Position numbers and translations under genes: made by a program
In this document: positions 40,993 through 49,910 of the stretch, piece after piece
How positions within the stretch are numbered: the first letter of the stretch is position 1
Layout of the letters: every line of letters begins with the position of its first letter
The notes under the pieces: generated by a model
What the model was told of the DNA's origin: nothing
Database searches by the model: none
The model's input: the letters and a program-made list of their open reading frames with translations, nothing else
NCBI RefSeq assembly: GCF_000314995.1
Contig: NZ_BAEO01000055.1
Location: 124,001-188,000, forward strand
DNA: 64,000 nt
Direction of reading: 5' to 3'
Origin: Paraglaciecola arctica BSs20135
GTDB lineage: Bacteria; Pseudomonadota; Gammaproteobacteria; Enterobacterales; Alteromonadaceae

Positions 40993-41382
40993 ATGTTAAG
41001 TTACCCTTTGTAATTTTGATACAACAAAGTTTACTCTGACGCCAGATTTTCGATTGATTACAACGCACAGTAATATCGCCAAAATGACGATTTCTATTTA
41101 TGTGAATTACTTTGTAAGACTTTGATAATAATAGTAATTATACTTTTATGGGTGTCAGACTTTGTGAAATCTCAGAATTAGTTACCGCTAAAAGAAGACT
41201 ACTATAAATACTGTAAAGGTCTAACCAGTATAATAAGTGATTGCAGCCTTTGTCATACTCCTCGAAAATATCTAAGGACGTCCCGCGGTTTCGACCCTTG
41301 CACCACTCAGTAACGAGGCCCATTCGGTGCCATTTTTCAGCCTATTTAGGCTTAACTAAAACTAATGATAAGGTATCCCTGC
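40993..41382. other. Intergenic region upstream of the TonB receptor
   Basis: About 390 bp with no gene I can support. Short open frames exist on both strands but show no recognisable protein. The promoter of the TonB-receptor gene must lie here; no Fur-like site is apparent. TAAGG at 41369-41373 is the probable ribosome site for the ATG at 41383. Confidence 0.5.
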
Positions 41383-43650
41383 ATGGAATACACCCAGACA
41401 ATAAAACACACTTTTCAAAACACTAGTGCTAATGCGTTCGCAAAAACGCGCATTGCACTGTTCGTTGCTACAATCATTGGTTCGTCTGCCATCCAAGCAC
41501 AAGAAAGTGCCTCCCCAGGAGTGGCAGAACAGGTCGAGTATGAGCGAGTGGTTGTTACCTCTCGTAAACGTTCAGAATCGATGAATGACGTTCCCATCAG
41601 CATTAATGTGGTCAGTGAAGATCTTATCAATAACCTAGGAGCCAGTGATTTCACAGATTTGATAGGTGTGGTCCCTAGCTTAACGGCTTATCAGAATGGT
41701 CCAGGGCGTACCCGTTTATCGATCCGCGGCGTGGCAAACGGTGGCGGCAACGACAACGATACCCAAAACCAAGAGACAGTAGGCATTTACCTAGACGAAA
41801 TTCCAATCTCTATGGGCGGCATGAACCCAGAGTTAGCTTTATTTGATCTTAAGCGAGTAGAAGTGCTTCGCGGCCCTCAAGGGACACTATTTGGTGCAGG
41901 CTCAATGACAGGCACAGTAAGATTGGTGTCTAACGATCCCAACTTATCTGAATTTGAAGGAAAATACGAAGCTAGTGCATCTACCATTGAACACGGCAGT
42001 CAAAATGCATCCCTAAAAGCTTTGGTTAACGTGCCTATTATTGAAGATAAACTCGCGGTGCGCGTCAGTGCTTATTACCTAGATAATGGTGGTTACATTG
42101 ATAACAGTCTAACTGGTGAGAAAGATCTCAACGACGGTAATGCCAAAGGTGCAAAATTATCGGCTTTGTATATTCCAAGCGATGAATTAAGTATAGAAAT
42201 GAGTTTATTACATCATGACTATTCAGATAATGGTCGTCCAGTAGACATAGATTCCACCCCGCTTTTTGTGCGTGATTACCCGTCTTTTGATGGTTATGAC
42301 GATACTATGGATATCGGTAACTTAACTCTGACCTACGACTTGGATTGGGCCGAACTGGTGAGCTCTACGTCTTACTTCGACCGCTCTATTGTTAACCCTC
42401 GTTCATTAGATTTATTGATTGAATCGGCTTTACCACCTAGTGTTACGCCACATGAACTCATCGATTTCACTGATTCAAAAGTCATAGTGCAAGAATTTCG
42501 CTTAGCCTCAATTAGCGATAGTGATTTGCAATGGACAGTGGGCGTCTATGCCGACAAAAAAGACGTGTTTTATGAAAACACCTTTCCGGTACCAGGTGTT
42601 GACGCCATATTAGGCACCCCCTCATCAGATTTTGGTGCGCCAGTTGACCATTTGTATTATGGCTTCGACGATTTAACCGTAAAAACTTACGCAGTATTTG
42701 GTGAGCTTTATTACGATATCGGCGATTTCTCTATTACTGGTGGTCTGCGCTACTTTAATTGGGAACAAAACATCGAGTTTTATCAATCTGGCTTGTTTAA
42801 TGGTGAAGCCAACAGTGATGAACGACCTAAAGGCAGCGTCGACGGCTTTAACCCTAAGCTGAATGTCTCTTACCACTTAAACCGTGACAATCTAGTGTAT
42901 GCTCAAGCAGCAAAAGGTTTTCGCTATGGCGGTATCAATGGTGCCGTTCCGGTTTCTGTGTGTGCTGATGAGTTAGCTGAGGTTGAGCGTGACGGGGGTG
43001 ATACGCGTTTCTTCGACCCAGATGAAATCTGGAACTACGAAGTGGGCGTAAAAGGTAGTGATTCAAAAGGCACTATTAGCTACAACGCGACTTATTTCCA
43101 TATTAATTGGACGGATATGCAAACCAGTCGTAGTTTTGAATGTGGTTTTGGTTTCAAAGAAAACGTAGGTGACGCTACCAGTAAAGGGATAGAACTAGAG
43201 GTCACTGTGAAACCTATTGAAGGATTAACCCTTTCTGCTGGTGGCGCTTACATTAATACATCTTTGGATGCCGATGTACCAAATTTGGGCGCACAAAAAG
43301 GCGATGCTGCTCCCTTCGTACCGGAAACTTCTTTCACAGCATCAGCTGAATACTCCATGCAGCTAAATGAAAACATAGAGGGTTTCGGTTGGATGAATCT
43401 GCAATACACAGATGATCGCTTTACTGAGTTCAGTAAAGAGAATGAGAATTATCGTAAAATGGATGCCTACACCCTAGCCAACCTGCGTTTAGGAGTACGT
43501 TTTTCAGGTTACGAAATTTCCTTGTTCGCCAATAATTTATTGGATGACGACGGAGTTGTGCGTGCTATTGACCGCCCACCCTTTGATCCACCTGCCAGCA
43601 TTCGTGTTACGCCGCGTACTGTAGGTGTTACATTTAGAGGTGGCTTTTAA
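41383..43650 (+). CDS. TonB-dependent outer-membrane receptor
   Basis: About 755 residues from the ATG at 41383 (TAAGG nine bases upstream). A signal peptide ends near AIQAQES. A TonB-box-like ERVVVTS precedes the plug domain (VPISINVVSEDLI, LSIRGV, VEVLRGPQGTLFGAGSMTGTVRLVSNDP). The beta-barrel ends with the usual aromatic residue (VGVTFRGGF). The plug resembles receptors of the IroN/sphingomonad type that take up varied organic ligands rather than a specific siderophore class. An NTF2-like secreted protein gene follows. The ligand is unknown. Confidence 0.92.
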   Translation: MEYTQTIKHTFQNTSANAFAKTRIALFVATIIGSSAIQAQESASPGVAEQVEYERVVVTSRKRSESMNDVPISINVVSEDLINNLGASDFTDLIGVVPSLTAYQNGPGRTRLSIRGVANGGGNDNDTQNQETVGIYLDEIPISMGGMNPELALFDLKRVEVLRGPQGTLFGAGSMTGTVRLVSNDPNLSEFEGKYEASASTIEHGSQNASLKALVNVPIIEDKLAVRVSAYYLDNGGYIDNSLTGEKDLNDGNAKGAKLSALYIPSDELSIEMSLLHHDYSDNGRPVDIDSTPLFVRDYPSFDGYDDTMDIGNLTLTYDLDWAELVSSTSYFDRSIVNPRSLDLLIESALPPSVTPHELIDFTDSKVIVQEFRLASISDSDLQWTVGVYADKKDVFYENTFPVPGVDAILGTPSSDFGAPVDHLYYGFDDLTVKTYAVFGELYYDIGDFSITGGLRYFNWEQNIEFYQSGLFNGEANSDERPKGSVDGFNPKLNVSYHLNRDNLVYAQAAKGFRYGGINGAVPVSVCADELAEVERDGGDTRFFDPDEIWNYEVGVKGSDSKGTISYNATYFHINWTDMQTSRSFECGFGFKENVGDATSKGIELEVTVKPIEGLTLSAGGAYINTSLDADVPNLGAQKGDAAPFVPETSFTASAEYSMQLNENIEGFGWMNLQYTDDRFTEFSKENENYRKMDAYTLANLRLGVRFSGYEISLFANNLLDDDGVVRAIDRPPFDPPASIRVTPRTVGVTFRGGF

Positions 43651-43674
43651 GGGCTAATGTTTAGTTAAAAACTC

Positions 43675-43701
43675 AAGGCAGCAAGCCACAGTTGCTGCCT
43701 T
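43675..43701 (+). terminator. Hairpin after the TonB-receptor gene
   Basis: AAGGCAGCAA and TTGCTGCCTT form a perfect 10-bp stem with a 7-nt loop, 24 bp after the receptor stop. There is little T-run, so read-through into the NTF2-like gene is possible. Confidence 0.7.
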
Positions 43702-43713
43702 ATCCGCACTTAT

Positions 43714-43738
43714 ACTTTGAAAATTAATATTTCAAAGT
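43714..43738. repeat. Inverted repeat in the NTF2-like gene leader
   Basis: ACTTTGAAA and TTTCAAAGT are perfect 9-bp arms around ATTAATA, ending 30 bp before the NTF2-like start codon. This may be an operator or a leader hairpin; no known consensus was matched. Confidence 0.5.
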
Positions 43739-43768
43739 CATACCTAAACCTAATTAATGGAGTTTCTA

Positions 43769-44284
43769 ATGAAGAAAATCTCACTTGTCATCATCAGCCT
43801 TGGGTTGTTTTGTTCGTTCCAAATGTTGGCACAAACGAAAGCACAATCGAAAGAACAAGCCACACAGGCCGTTAATCAGGTGCTCGACGGATTACATGAG
43901 TCCGCCAGCCAAGCTGACTTAAATAGCTATCTCAACGCGTTTACTGATACAGGCGTATTTATGGGAACTGATGATTGGGAACGCTGGTCTCGTCCCCTGA
44001 CGTTAGATAAATACGTTGCTGAGCGTTTTGCTGGGGGAACGGGTTGGACCTATCACTCTGTTGAGCGAAACATCAATTTTTCAGAGCAACAAAATATTGC
44101 CTGGTTTGATGAAATAACAGTATCTAAAAAGTGGGGACGTTTCCGCGGAACCGGAGTGTTAATAAATAACGACGGCAACTGGAAAATCGCCCATTATGCC
44201 ATGTCGGTCTTGGTGCCAAACGAAGCATGGGAAAAAGTGGCAGAAATAAATATTAAGACTTTTGCTGAACGCGCTAAACCATAA
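43769..44284 (+). CDS. Secreted NTF2/SnoaL-like protein
   Basis: 171 residues from the ATG at 43769, which has GGAG six bases upstream; an ATG four codons earlier lacks one. A signal peptide ends near QMLAQT. The rest is a cone-shaped NTF2-like fold (DUF4440/SnoaL type): LNSYLNAFTDTGVFMGTDDWERWS, then WFDEITVSKKWGRFRGTGVLINNDGNWKIAHYAMS. Such proteins bind or act on small molecules; no catalytic residues can be assigned. It follows the TonB receptor on the same strand. Confidence 0.82.
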   Translation: MKKISLVIISLGLFCSFQMLAQTKAQSKEQATQAVNQVLDGLHESASQADLNSYLNAFTDTGVFMGTDDWERWSRPLTLDKYVAERFAGGTGWTYHSVERNINFSEQQNIAWFDEITVSKKWGRFRGTGVLINNDGNWKIAHYAMSVLVPNEAWEKVAEINIKTFAERAKP

Positions 44285-44305
44285 AACTGGGGCAGCTGAA
44301 GATCA

Positions 44306-44343
44306 ACTTAAAACTCATTCCTCAGTGAGTTTGAGTTTTAAGT
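44306..44343. terminator. Convergent hairpin, probable bidirectional terminator
   Basis: ACTTAAAACTCA and TGAGTTTTAAGT are perfect 12-bp arms around a 14-nt loop, between the NTF2-like gene (+) and the beta-barrel gene (-). The loop holds a second TGAGTTT, allowing an alternative register. Confidence 0.65.
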
Positions 44344-44359
44344 ATCATCCTCTCTTGTT

Positions 44360-45712
44360 TCAAAAAGTATAAGTAGCTGCAAACCATAATCTTGAATTGT
44401 CCTTAAATTGACCAAATTGGCTATTTTCGTCGCCAAACAACCAGTCGATACCACTGCGTAGTTTTAGCTTGTCGGTATATTCATAAACAAGTTCTGGTCG
44501 TAACACACCATCGCGCTGATTAAGGGTGCCAAGCAACTCTGCTTTAAATAATAAACGGCCATTTACGAATAGGCGCTGGGCTCGCAGAGTTAATATAGTA
44601 TCTGTATCAGGACGTAGTAAATTTAACTCCTCGCCATCGATATAATCAATCGCCAGTTGTGCATTCACAAACCATTGGTCTGGTGCGCTCCAGTCAAGAC
44701 CAAAACCGGCTAACAAGCGACGTGTATCTGCAGACTGTAAAGGTGTATCGCCTATAATATTAATCGGTTGATCAGGAATATACGCAAGTTCGGCACGTAA
44801 CACTGTTTCACCTATAGTGACATCATAGGTTGCGCCATATAGCGTGCGGCGCTGATAGTTAAGTTCTACGGTAATCGGTTCATTGATTGATTGGTGAGTT
44901 GTTAAGCTGAGTATAGGATCTGTATCTGGGCCTCTAAACATTAAAAATGATATGTCACCTTCACCTAAAGGATGAGAAACACGCGCTCCAAATGTCGATT
45001 GTGCAAGGCTGTTGTTGCGGTTTTGACTGCTTATATTAACTGGTGTATTGGTGACATCTACACCCCCAGTAAAACGTGTTGAAGTAGTAAAAAACAACGT
45101 TCCAGGTTCTGCTTGCTGGGTTATTGTGCCATCGAGTGCAAATGAAGTGTCTAGTTTAAAGTTGCCTATTTTATTGCGCCAGCGTGCACCCCACCTAGCG
45201 ATACGTTCAGGTCTAACGTCAGTAAAAATAAAATCACGCCTGCGCACTGGGTCAAAACGATCGGTAATTTGAACACCGTCTAACACCCCCCATGGCGTAA
45301 CTTGTTTACCTAATGTGAAACTATGAGCACGTTTGCGCCATTGAATAAAGGCTCTATCTAATTCAAGACGAGTATGTTTTTTATCAACTAAAGGGCGACT
45401 CAGTGATGAATAGCCATTGATGGTACCTAAGCCAACATCATCATCAGCAAACTCGGCTCTCGCTTCAAGTTGGGCGCTCCAGTTACGACTCAAGCTAAAA
45501 CGGGTTTCTGAAGCGAGACTAAATCGCGAAAATTCTAGATCACTGTTGTGTAGATTAGTGCTAAATCTGTAGTCGATAGACCAAATAGTCGACACATTAG
45601 ATGCCCCATAAGCTAAACCAGAAAAGCTTAAATATAATGTGAGTATCACTAATATTGCGGGCTTGATATTTTTAGTCGTTGTTTTTGCCAGCATAGATAC
45701 CAACATTGTCAT
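44360..45712 (-). CDS. Outer-membrane beta-barrel protein (DUF1302-like)
   Basis: This 450-residue protein has a signal segment (~16-36, LVILTLYLSFSGLAYGAS) and alternating hydrophobic/polar strands ending in aromatic Phe (WFAATYTF), typical of outer-membrane barrels. LDRAFIQWRKRAHSFTLGKQVTPWGVLDG resembles DUF1302/phosphate-porin-like barrels. It is the last of three genes with an MMPL/RND pump and a lipoprotein-sorting-like protein, overlapping the latter by four bases. This suggests a trans-envelope export or lipid-handling system. Specific function unknown. Confidence 0.75.
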   Translation of the reverse strand: MTMLVSMLAKTTTKNIKPAILVILTLYLSFSGLAYGASNVSTIWSIDYRFSTNLHNSDLEFSRFSLASETRFSLSRNWSAQLEARAEFADDDVGLGTINGYSSLSRPLVDKKHTRLELDRAFIQWRKRAHSFTLGKQVTPWGVLDGVQITDRFDPVRRRDFIFTDVRPERIARWGARWRNKIGNFKLDTSFALDGTITQQAEPGTLFFTTSTRFTGGVDVTNTPVNISSQNRNNSLAQSTFGARVSHPLGEGDISFLMFRGPDTDPILSLTTHQSINEPITVELNYQRRTLYGATYDVTIGETVLRAELAYIPDQPINIIGDTPLQSADTRRLLAGFGLDWSAPDQWFVNAQLAIDYIDGEELNLLRPDTDTILTLRAQRLFVNGRLLFKAELLGTLNQRDGVLRPELVYEYTDKLKLRSGIDWLFGDENSQFGQFKDNSRLWFAATYTF

Positions 45713-46542
45713 TCACCTTCATTCAACAACATAAGCGGCGCACCGTAAGCTAACTCGTCGGCAGTGAGTATGTTGGAAGGTAGGTTAGGCAGGTATTGCA
45801 TATCGCTAAGTACAATTTCGGTTTGATGTGACAGTTGTGAATTAAAAACAGAAAAGTGCGTGGCTATCCAGGTTTTAGCAATCATATCCAGCGCTAGAAT
45901 TGAGATTTCTTTGAGGGGAGCATTATAAATATCGGTATACTTTATGTTTACTGGAAACCACGTCTGAGCGTCAATTTTAGAGGTGAAACTTGCGTAGCCT
46001 AGTTCTTGTTTAATGTCTTCATTTTTTGGGGTTCCTTGCAGTATATAATAACTCTTGTCGCCCTCAATTTGTTGTTCAGCTAAACTAAAATCCCAATCTT
46101 CTAATGCAAACTTAAAATTTTCTTTAATATCGCCATAACTTAAGTCGGTACCCATAAAGTAGTCGCCTCTGCTCGAAGCGGGCAGTTTTCGTACTCTGTC
46201 GGTAGCAGGTAGATATAGCCAGTTTTGGTCTTGGCTATCGCTGTTGTCTTGACTTAAAAAACTAGTATTTTGCAGTCCAGCAGGTTTAGTGAAATATATG
46301 CCGATCTTAGTGTGTGCTGGCTCTTGAGAGTGAACTAATAATGCCGAACGCTTGCGCTCGGAGCCCGATTTATTGCGCATAATAAAATGCATATAACCTA
46401 TACGGGCTTTGCTAGCTGAGCGGTTGACTACGTTTTTAGCCACGTCCAATGGGCTTAAACTGGTTGCAGGTTCTGAGGCCTGTGCGGCTGTTAAAAATAA
46501 GCCCAAAAGGCTGATGTTTATGTATAAGTAAAAGTATTTCAT
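45709..46542 (-). CDS. Outer membrane lipoprotein-sorting protein (LolA-like fold)
   Basis: About 277 residues from the ATG at 46542, which has AAGGGAC upstream and shares a base with the pump stop codon (TAATG). A signal peptide ends near TAAQASEP. The mature part fits the LolA/LolB-like periplasmic family found with MMPL pumps (WLYLPATDRVRKLPASSRGDYFMGTDLSYGDI; KYTDIYNAPLKEIS). The fold binds acyl chains, so it may carry a lipid between the inner-membrane pump and the outer-membrane barrel encoded next to it. Confidence 0.85.
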   Translation of the reverse strand: MKYFYLYINISLLGLFLTAAQASEPATSLSPLDVAKNVVNRSASKARIGYMHFIMRNKSGSERKRSALLVHSQEPAHTKIGIYFTKPAGLQNTSFLSQDNSDSQDQNWLYLPATDRVRKLPASSRGDYFMGTDLSYGDIKENFKFALEDWDFSLAEQQIEGDKSYYILQGTPKNEDIKQELGYASFTSKIDAQTWFPVNIKYTDIYNAPLKEISILALDMIAKTWIATHFSVFNSQLSHQTEIVLSDMQYLPNLPSNILTADELAYGAPLMLLNEGE

Positions 46543-48869
46543 TAGCATGTCCCTTTAACATTGACTAAATACGGCTCCGTTTTACCCAGAGAGTAGAGAG
46601 CCGGAATGATAAATATTGCGCCTAACAAACTGCCTATAGCAGCTGAGGCCACCAAAGCACCAAACCATTGCAGTGGTGGCGCAGAACTTAAGAACAAAAC
46701 ACATAATGCAACTGCTAAGGCCAATGCTGAAAATAAGCAGGCTCGAGCTGTCACTAAGTAATCTCCTGCAAATGCCTCTTTAGTGCTCGCACCTTGTTGT
46801 TTGGCTTGCTGAAGGCTCCAAATTAGATGAATCGCAAAATCGACCCCTAAGCCCGTAGAAATCGCTGCTGTCATTGAGGTGGCAGGTGCAATGTCGATGC
46901 TGAACACGCCCATAAAGGCGTAGGTAAATAAGACTCCAGTGGCAATGGGCACTAAACTTAACAACGCTTGTAATACCGATCTAAAGACTAATAAAGAGGC
47001 AAGGAACACAAATAATACCGCTAAACCTAAACCTTGAAAGTGGGATCCGGCTAATAGGCTCATCCAACCCACATTAACCGCTACCCTGCCACTCACCTTG
47101 GCTTCTAGGCCGTTTTCAAGGGACCATTTATGGGTAATATCATTAAAGTGAGCAACAGTGCCCTTAATGTCGCTATATCTGTCGGTTGTGAGCTGAGTAC
47201 GTATCAGAGCATGCTGATAATTAAAATCGATTTCTTCGTTAAAGTCGCCCGGATCCCCTGACGCTTCATACAAAAACATATATTGTGCGGGCGCATTACT
47301 AGCGGTTGGTAGACTGCCACTCGGTGCATCGGTTAAAACACTATGCATTAACGTTATATAGTCGACAATTGAAGTGGTTTTAGCCACAAAGGGTTGCTCA
47401 CTTAGTTTACGTTGTAAATCTGCGATCCCTCTGATGGCTTCAGGGGTCATTAATCCTCCTTCTTGAGGTGCAGATACCACTACATCTAGAAAATTTAGAC
47501 CTTGTAAACGTTCATTCATTGTTATGTCGGCAATACGCACTTGCTCGTCAGTCTGAAAGTAACTTTGCCTTTGATAATTAAATTGAGCCTGAAGCGCAAA
47601 GTAACTCATAACAATGATTAAAGCAGCAGCAATGCCAGTCGTCAGTACAGGTTTGTTAAACGCTCTTTGGGTGACTGTTTTGATGAAGCTGTTGACCAAG
47701 ATAAACTCAGATCCATGCTGCGCACCACTTGGCTGTAATTTACTTAAAATAATAATAGCGGGTAAGGCCGTTAAGCTCAGTAACCAAGCCATTAGTGAGC
47801 CTATGGCGGCAAACCAACCAAACTCTGAAATCGGTTGCATGCTAGAGCCTAAGGCTAAACCTGTGAATCCTGCAACAGTGGTGATTGTGGTTAAGGTGAC
47901 GGGTAGAGCAGTATGTTCAAGGGCATCGAGCAGATTTTGCTGCCGTGTTTTTGTCAATTGAGAGCGGCATTTGTGTAAAAATATAGTTGAAATATGCAGA
48001 CTATCAGCGATAGCAATGGCCATAATAATGACAGGTAAAGCTGTAGTGACTAAATAATACTCAGCTCCTAACCATCCCATTAAGCCGATCGTCATTGCGG
48101 CAGATCCTGCAATAATATAAAACGGACCAATTAAGCCACGTACATTACGTAATGCTAACCAAATAATCATAAGGGCAGTGAATATTGCAACAGGGATAAA
48201 CTTACGACTGTCTTGCGTTATCATCTGGGCTAATCGACCGTTCATGGATGCCACACCTGTCACATGGACTTTTAGGTAGGGCCTAGATTCGGCATTCGCA
48301 ATCGCTAAAATTTCAGTATATGTTTCGGTGGCGTGGTTGGCATCATCAACGGGAATAATTAGTGTTAGTGCATCACCACTTTGTGAAGCCAATAAACCTC
48401 TCATCATGCTCATGCTATTGACTCGTTCAAGTGCTTGTTGTGCATCTAGCGGGGAAATTGGCCCAGCAGGTACAATTGGCTCTACAATTAAATCGCCATT
48501 TTCACCATGAATAGCGCTTTCATTCAAAATGCTAATAAAACTCTGTTTTTTTACATTTGGAAGAGCTCTAATTTTTTGTTCTACACGGCGTAAGGTTTCG
48601 ATGTTTTCTGGTGTAAAAACAGATGAATTTTTCGGCGCAACTAAACCCACAATAATTGGATCTTCTAAACCAAAAATGGCTGCCGCTTGCTCCCTCGCTA
48701 ATGAAGCTGGGTGGTTTTGTGGAACAAAGGCATCTACCGATGATTCTTTGTGCACTTTGGCTATCCCTAATCCCATAACCAAAACCATCAAAAACGAGAG
48801 TAAGGTAACCCTCTTCGGCCGTTGGATAATCCAGTTGAAGTAGTGAGTTTTAAAAGAGTATGTATCCAT
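46542..48869 (-). CDS. MMPL/RND-superfamily transporter
   Basis: About 775 residues with two repeats, each having one N-terminal helix, a periplasmic domain and five to six clustered membrane helices (IIWLALRNVRGLIGPFYIIAG and LLVFRSVLQALLSLVPIATG). Conserved pieces include PVIIMAIAIADSLHISTIFLH and GVDFAIHLIWSL, the latter with an in-membrane Asp. These resemble HpnN-type lipid exporters driven by the proton gradient. The start is uncertain: ATGs at 48884 and 48869 are close together. It heads the three-gene envelope operon. Confidence 0.9.
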   Translation of the reverse strand: MDTYSFKTHYFNWIIQRPKRVTLLSFLMVLVMGLGIAKVHKESSVDAFVPQNHPASLAREQAAAIFGLEDPIIVGLVAPKNSSVFTPENIETLRRVEQKIRALPNVKKQSFISILNESAIHGENGDLIVEPIVPAGPISPLDAQQALERVNSMSMMRGLLASQSGDALTLIIPVDDANHATETYTEILAIANAESRPYLKVHVTGVASMNGRLAQMITQDSRKFIPVAIFTALMIIWLALRNVRGLIGPFYIIAGSAAMTIGLMGWLGAEYYLVTTALPVIIMAIAIADSLHISTIFLHKCRSQLTKTRQQNLLDALEHTALPVTLTTITTVAGFTGLALGSSMQPISEFGWFAAIGSLMAWLLSLTALPAIIILSKLQPSGAQHGSEFILVNSFIKTVTQRAFNKPVLTTGIAAALIIVMSYFALQAQFNYQRQSYFQTDEQVRIADITMNERLQGLNFLDVVVSAPQEGGLMTPEAIRGIADLQRKLSEQPFVAKTTSIVDYITLMHSVLTDAPSGSLPTASNAPAQYMFLYEASGDPGDFNEEIDFNYQHALIRTQLTTDRYSDIKGTVAHFNDITHKWSLENGLEAKVSGRVAVNVGWMSLLAGSHFQGLGLAVLFVFLASLLVFRSVLQALLSLVPIATGVLFTYAFMGVFSIDIAPATSMTAAISTGLGVDFAIHLIWSLQQAKQQGASTKEAFAGDYLVTARACLFSALALAVALCVLFLSSAPPLQWFGALVASAAIGSLLGAIFIIPALYSLGKTEPYLVNVKGTC

Positions 48870-48949
48870 ATTTACCAAGTCCATATTTACAAAGGTGTTG
48901 AGTAAGTAAGCGTTGAACAACAATAAAAACGACAAGCTATATCTATTTT

Positions 48950-48986
48950 TTTTAAAAAAAAGCCAAAGTCAGTGGCGCTGACTTTA
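48950..48986 (-). terminator. Terminator of the alpha/beta hydrolase gene
   Basis: On the minus strand AAAGTCAG, a 5-nt loop and CTGACTTT are followed by GGC and a run of eight T. The stem overlaps the hydrolase stop codon. It separates this gene from the MMPL operon downstream. Confidence 0.88.
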
Positions 48987-49874
48987 GTTAGGTCCCAAAA
49001 TATAGTCAGTCGCTTCACGAATAACCTGTGAGTCTTGTAAAATTTTTCTATGTCCCAGATCATTGGTTTTTAAATAACGAGCACCTGTCCACGCAGTTGC
49101 CAGATGATTAGCCACTGTCACAGGGATCAAGCGATCATTTTCGTCATGAATTAACAAACCGGGTATTTTGATGCTTTTTATTAGTTGGGTAATGTCGGTT
49201 TTTTTTGCTTCTAGGGCATAATGCTTTTTAAGTGTTAAAAAGAGTTTATCCATAATAGTTTCAGACAATCCAGTCACAGTATTAAAGACTTGAAAATGGC
49301 TGTCGAGGGACTTCATCGGCGCAATTAAGCAGAGCTTTTTAGGCAACAAATCTTGGTTTTTGCTGAGTAGAAGCACAGTAGCTGTACCGCCAAAAGAATG
49401 GGCTACAATACCAAATGGTTTGCCATAAACTGATATCACAAACTCAAGGGTGGCTGCAAAATCACCTAAATGAGTCGCTTGTTTACTTGAGCGTCCATGA
49501 GCAGGCATATCAAAGGCAATAACTTTGTAGCCATCTTTAAGCAATGGTGTGATAAATCCTTTCATCCATCTTGAGTTACTTTCCCAGCCATGAACAAGAT
49601 AAATAATTTTATCTCCACAGCCCCAAGTGTGAGTAACAATATGTCCATTTCGATAAGATAAGGTAGCAGTATGTAATTCAGGCGGAAGTTCTTTGAGTGC
49701 ATAAGGCCGACGTTTACGTGTATGCATAAAGTGGTACAGAGCTACTTTAACACCTAGTGCTGGTGCCGTATTGCAGCATACTTTGAGTGCCAGACGCTGC
49801 AGCTTTTGTGACAGATTTAATGAATAGGTTTTGTCTACTGTATGAGAATAGTTTTGCGTAGTTGTTGTCATCAC
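48984..49874 (-). CDS. Alpha/beta hydrolase
   Basis: This 296-residue serine hydrolase has the nucleophile elbow AHSFGG (Ser160), the acid in DENDRLIP (Asp247) and His275 in DLGHRKIL. The oxyanion strand is YLVHGWESNSRW and AFDMPAHGRS follows. No signal peptide is present. A hairpin in its leader may cover the ribosome site. Substrate unknown. It lies upstream of the MMPL operon on the same strand, but a terminator separates them. Confidence 0.88.
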   Translation of the reverse strand: MMTTTTQNYSHTVDKTYSLNLSQKLQRLALKVCCNTAPALGVKVALYHFMHTRKRRPYALKELPPELHTATLSYRNGHIVTHTWGCGDKIIYLVHGWESNSRWMKGFITPLLKDGYKVIAFDMPAHGRSSKQATHLGDFAATLEFVISVYGKPFGIVAHSFGGTATVLLLSKNQDLLPKKLCLIAPMKSLDSHFQVFNTVTGLSETIMDKLFLTLKKHYALEAKKTDITQLIKSIKIPGLLIHDENDRLIPVTVANHLATAWTGARYLKTNDLGHRKILQDSQVIREATDYILGPN

Positions 49875-49879
49875 GTTTA

Positions 49880-49910
49880 GCCTTTAATGATAATGAATGT
49901 TATGAAAGGC
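49880..49910 (-). promoter_or_regulatory. Possible ribosome-site-sequestering hairpin with Fur-like core
   Basis: GCCTTT and AAAGGC flank a 19-nt centre just upstream of the hydrolase ATG (49874). On the minus-strand mRNA, the second arm includes AAAGG, the likely ribosome site. The centre contains AATGATAATGAATGTTATG, which partly resembles a Fur box. Either reading is tentative. Confidence 0.35.

Noticed and set aside
40600-41000. Group II intron or structured RNA at the 40.6-41.0 kb gap
   Set aside because: The purine-rich stretch first looked RNA-like, but no domain V or intron ends are present and the cytochrome c reading explains it.
41138-41323. Minus-strand 61-codon frame upstream of the TonB receptor
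   Set aside because: No recognisable protein, no good ribosome site, and the sequence around it does not form a tRNA or known RNA despite a superficially tRNA-like GGGTCGAAACC stretch.
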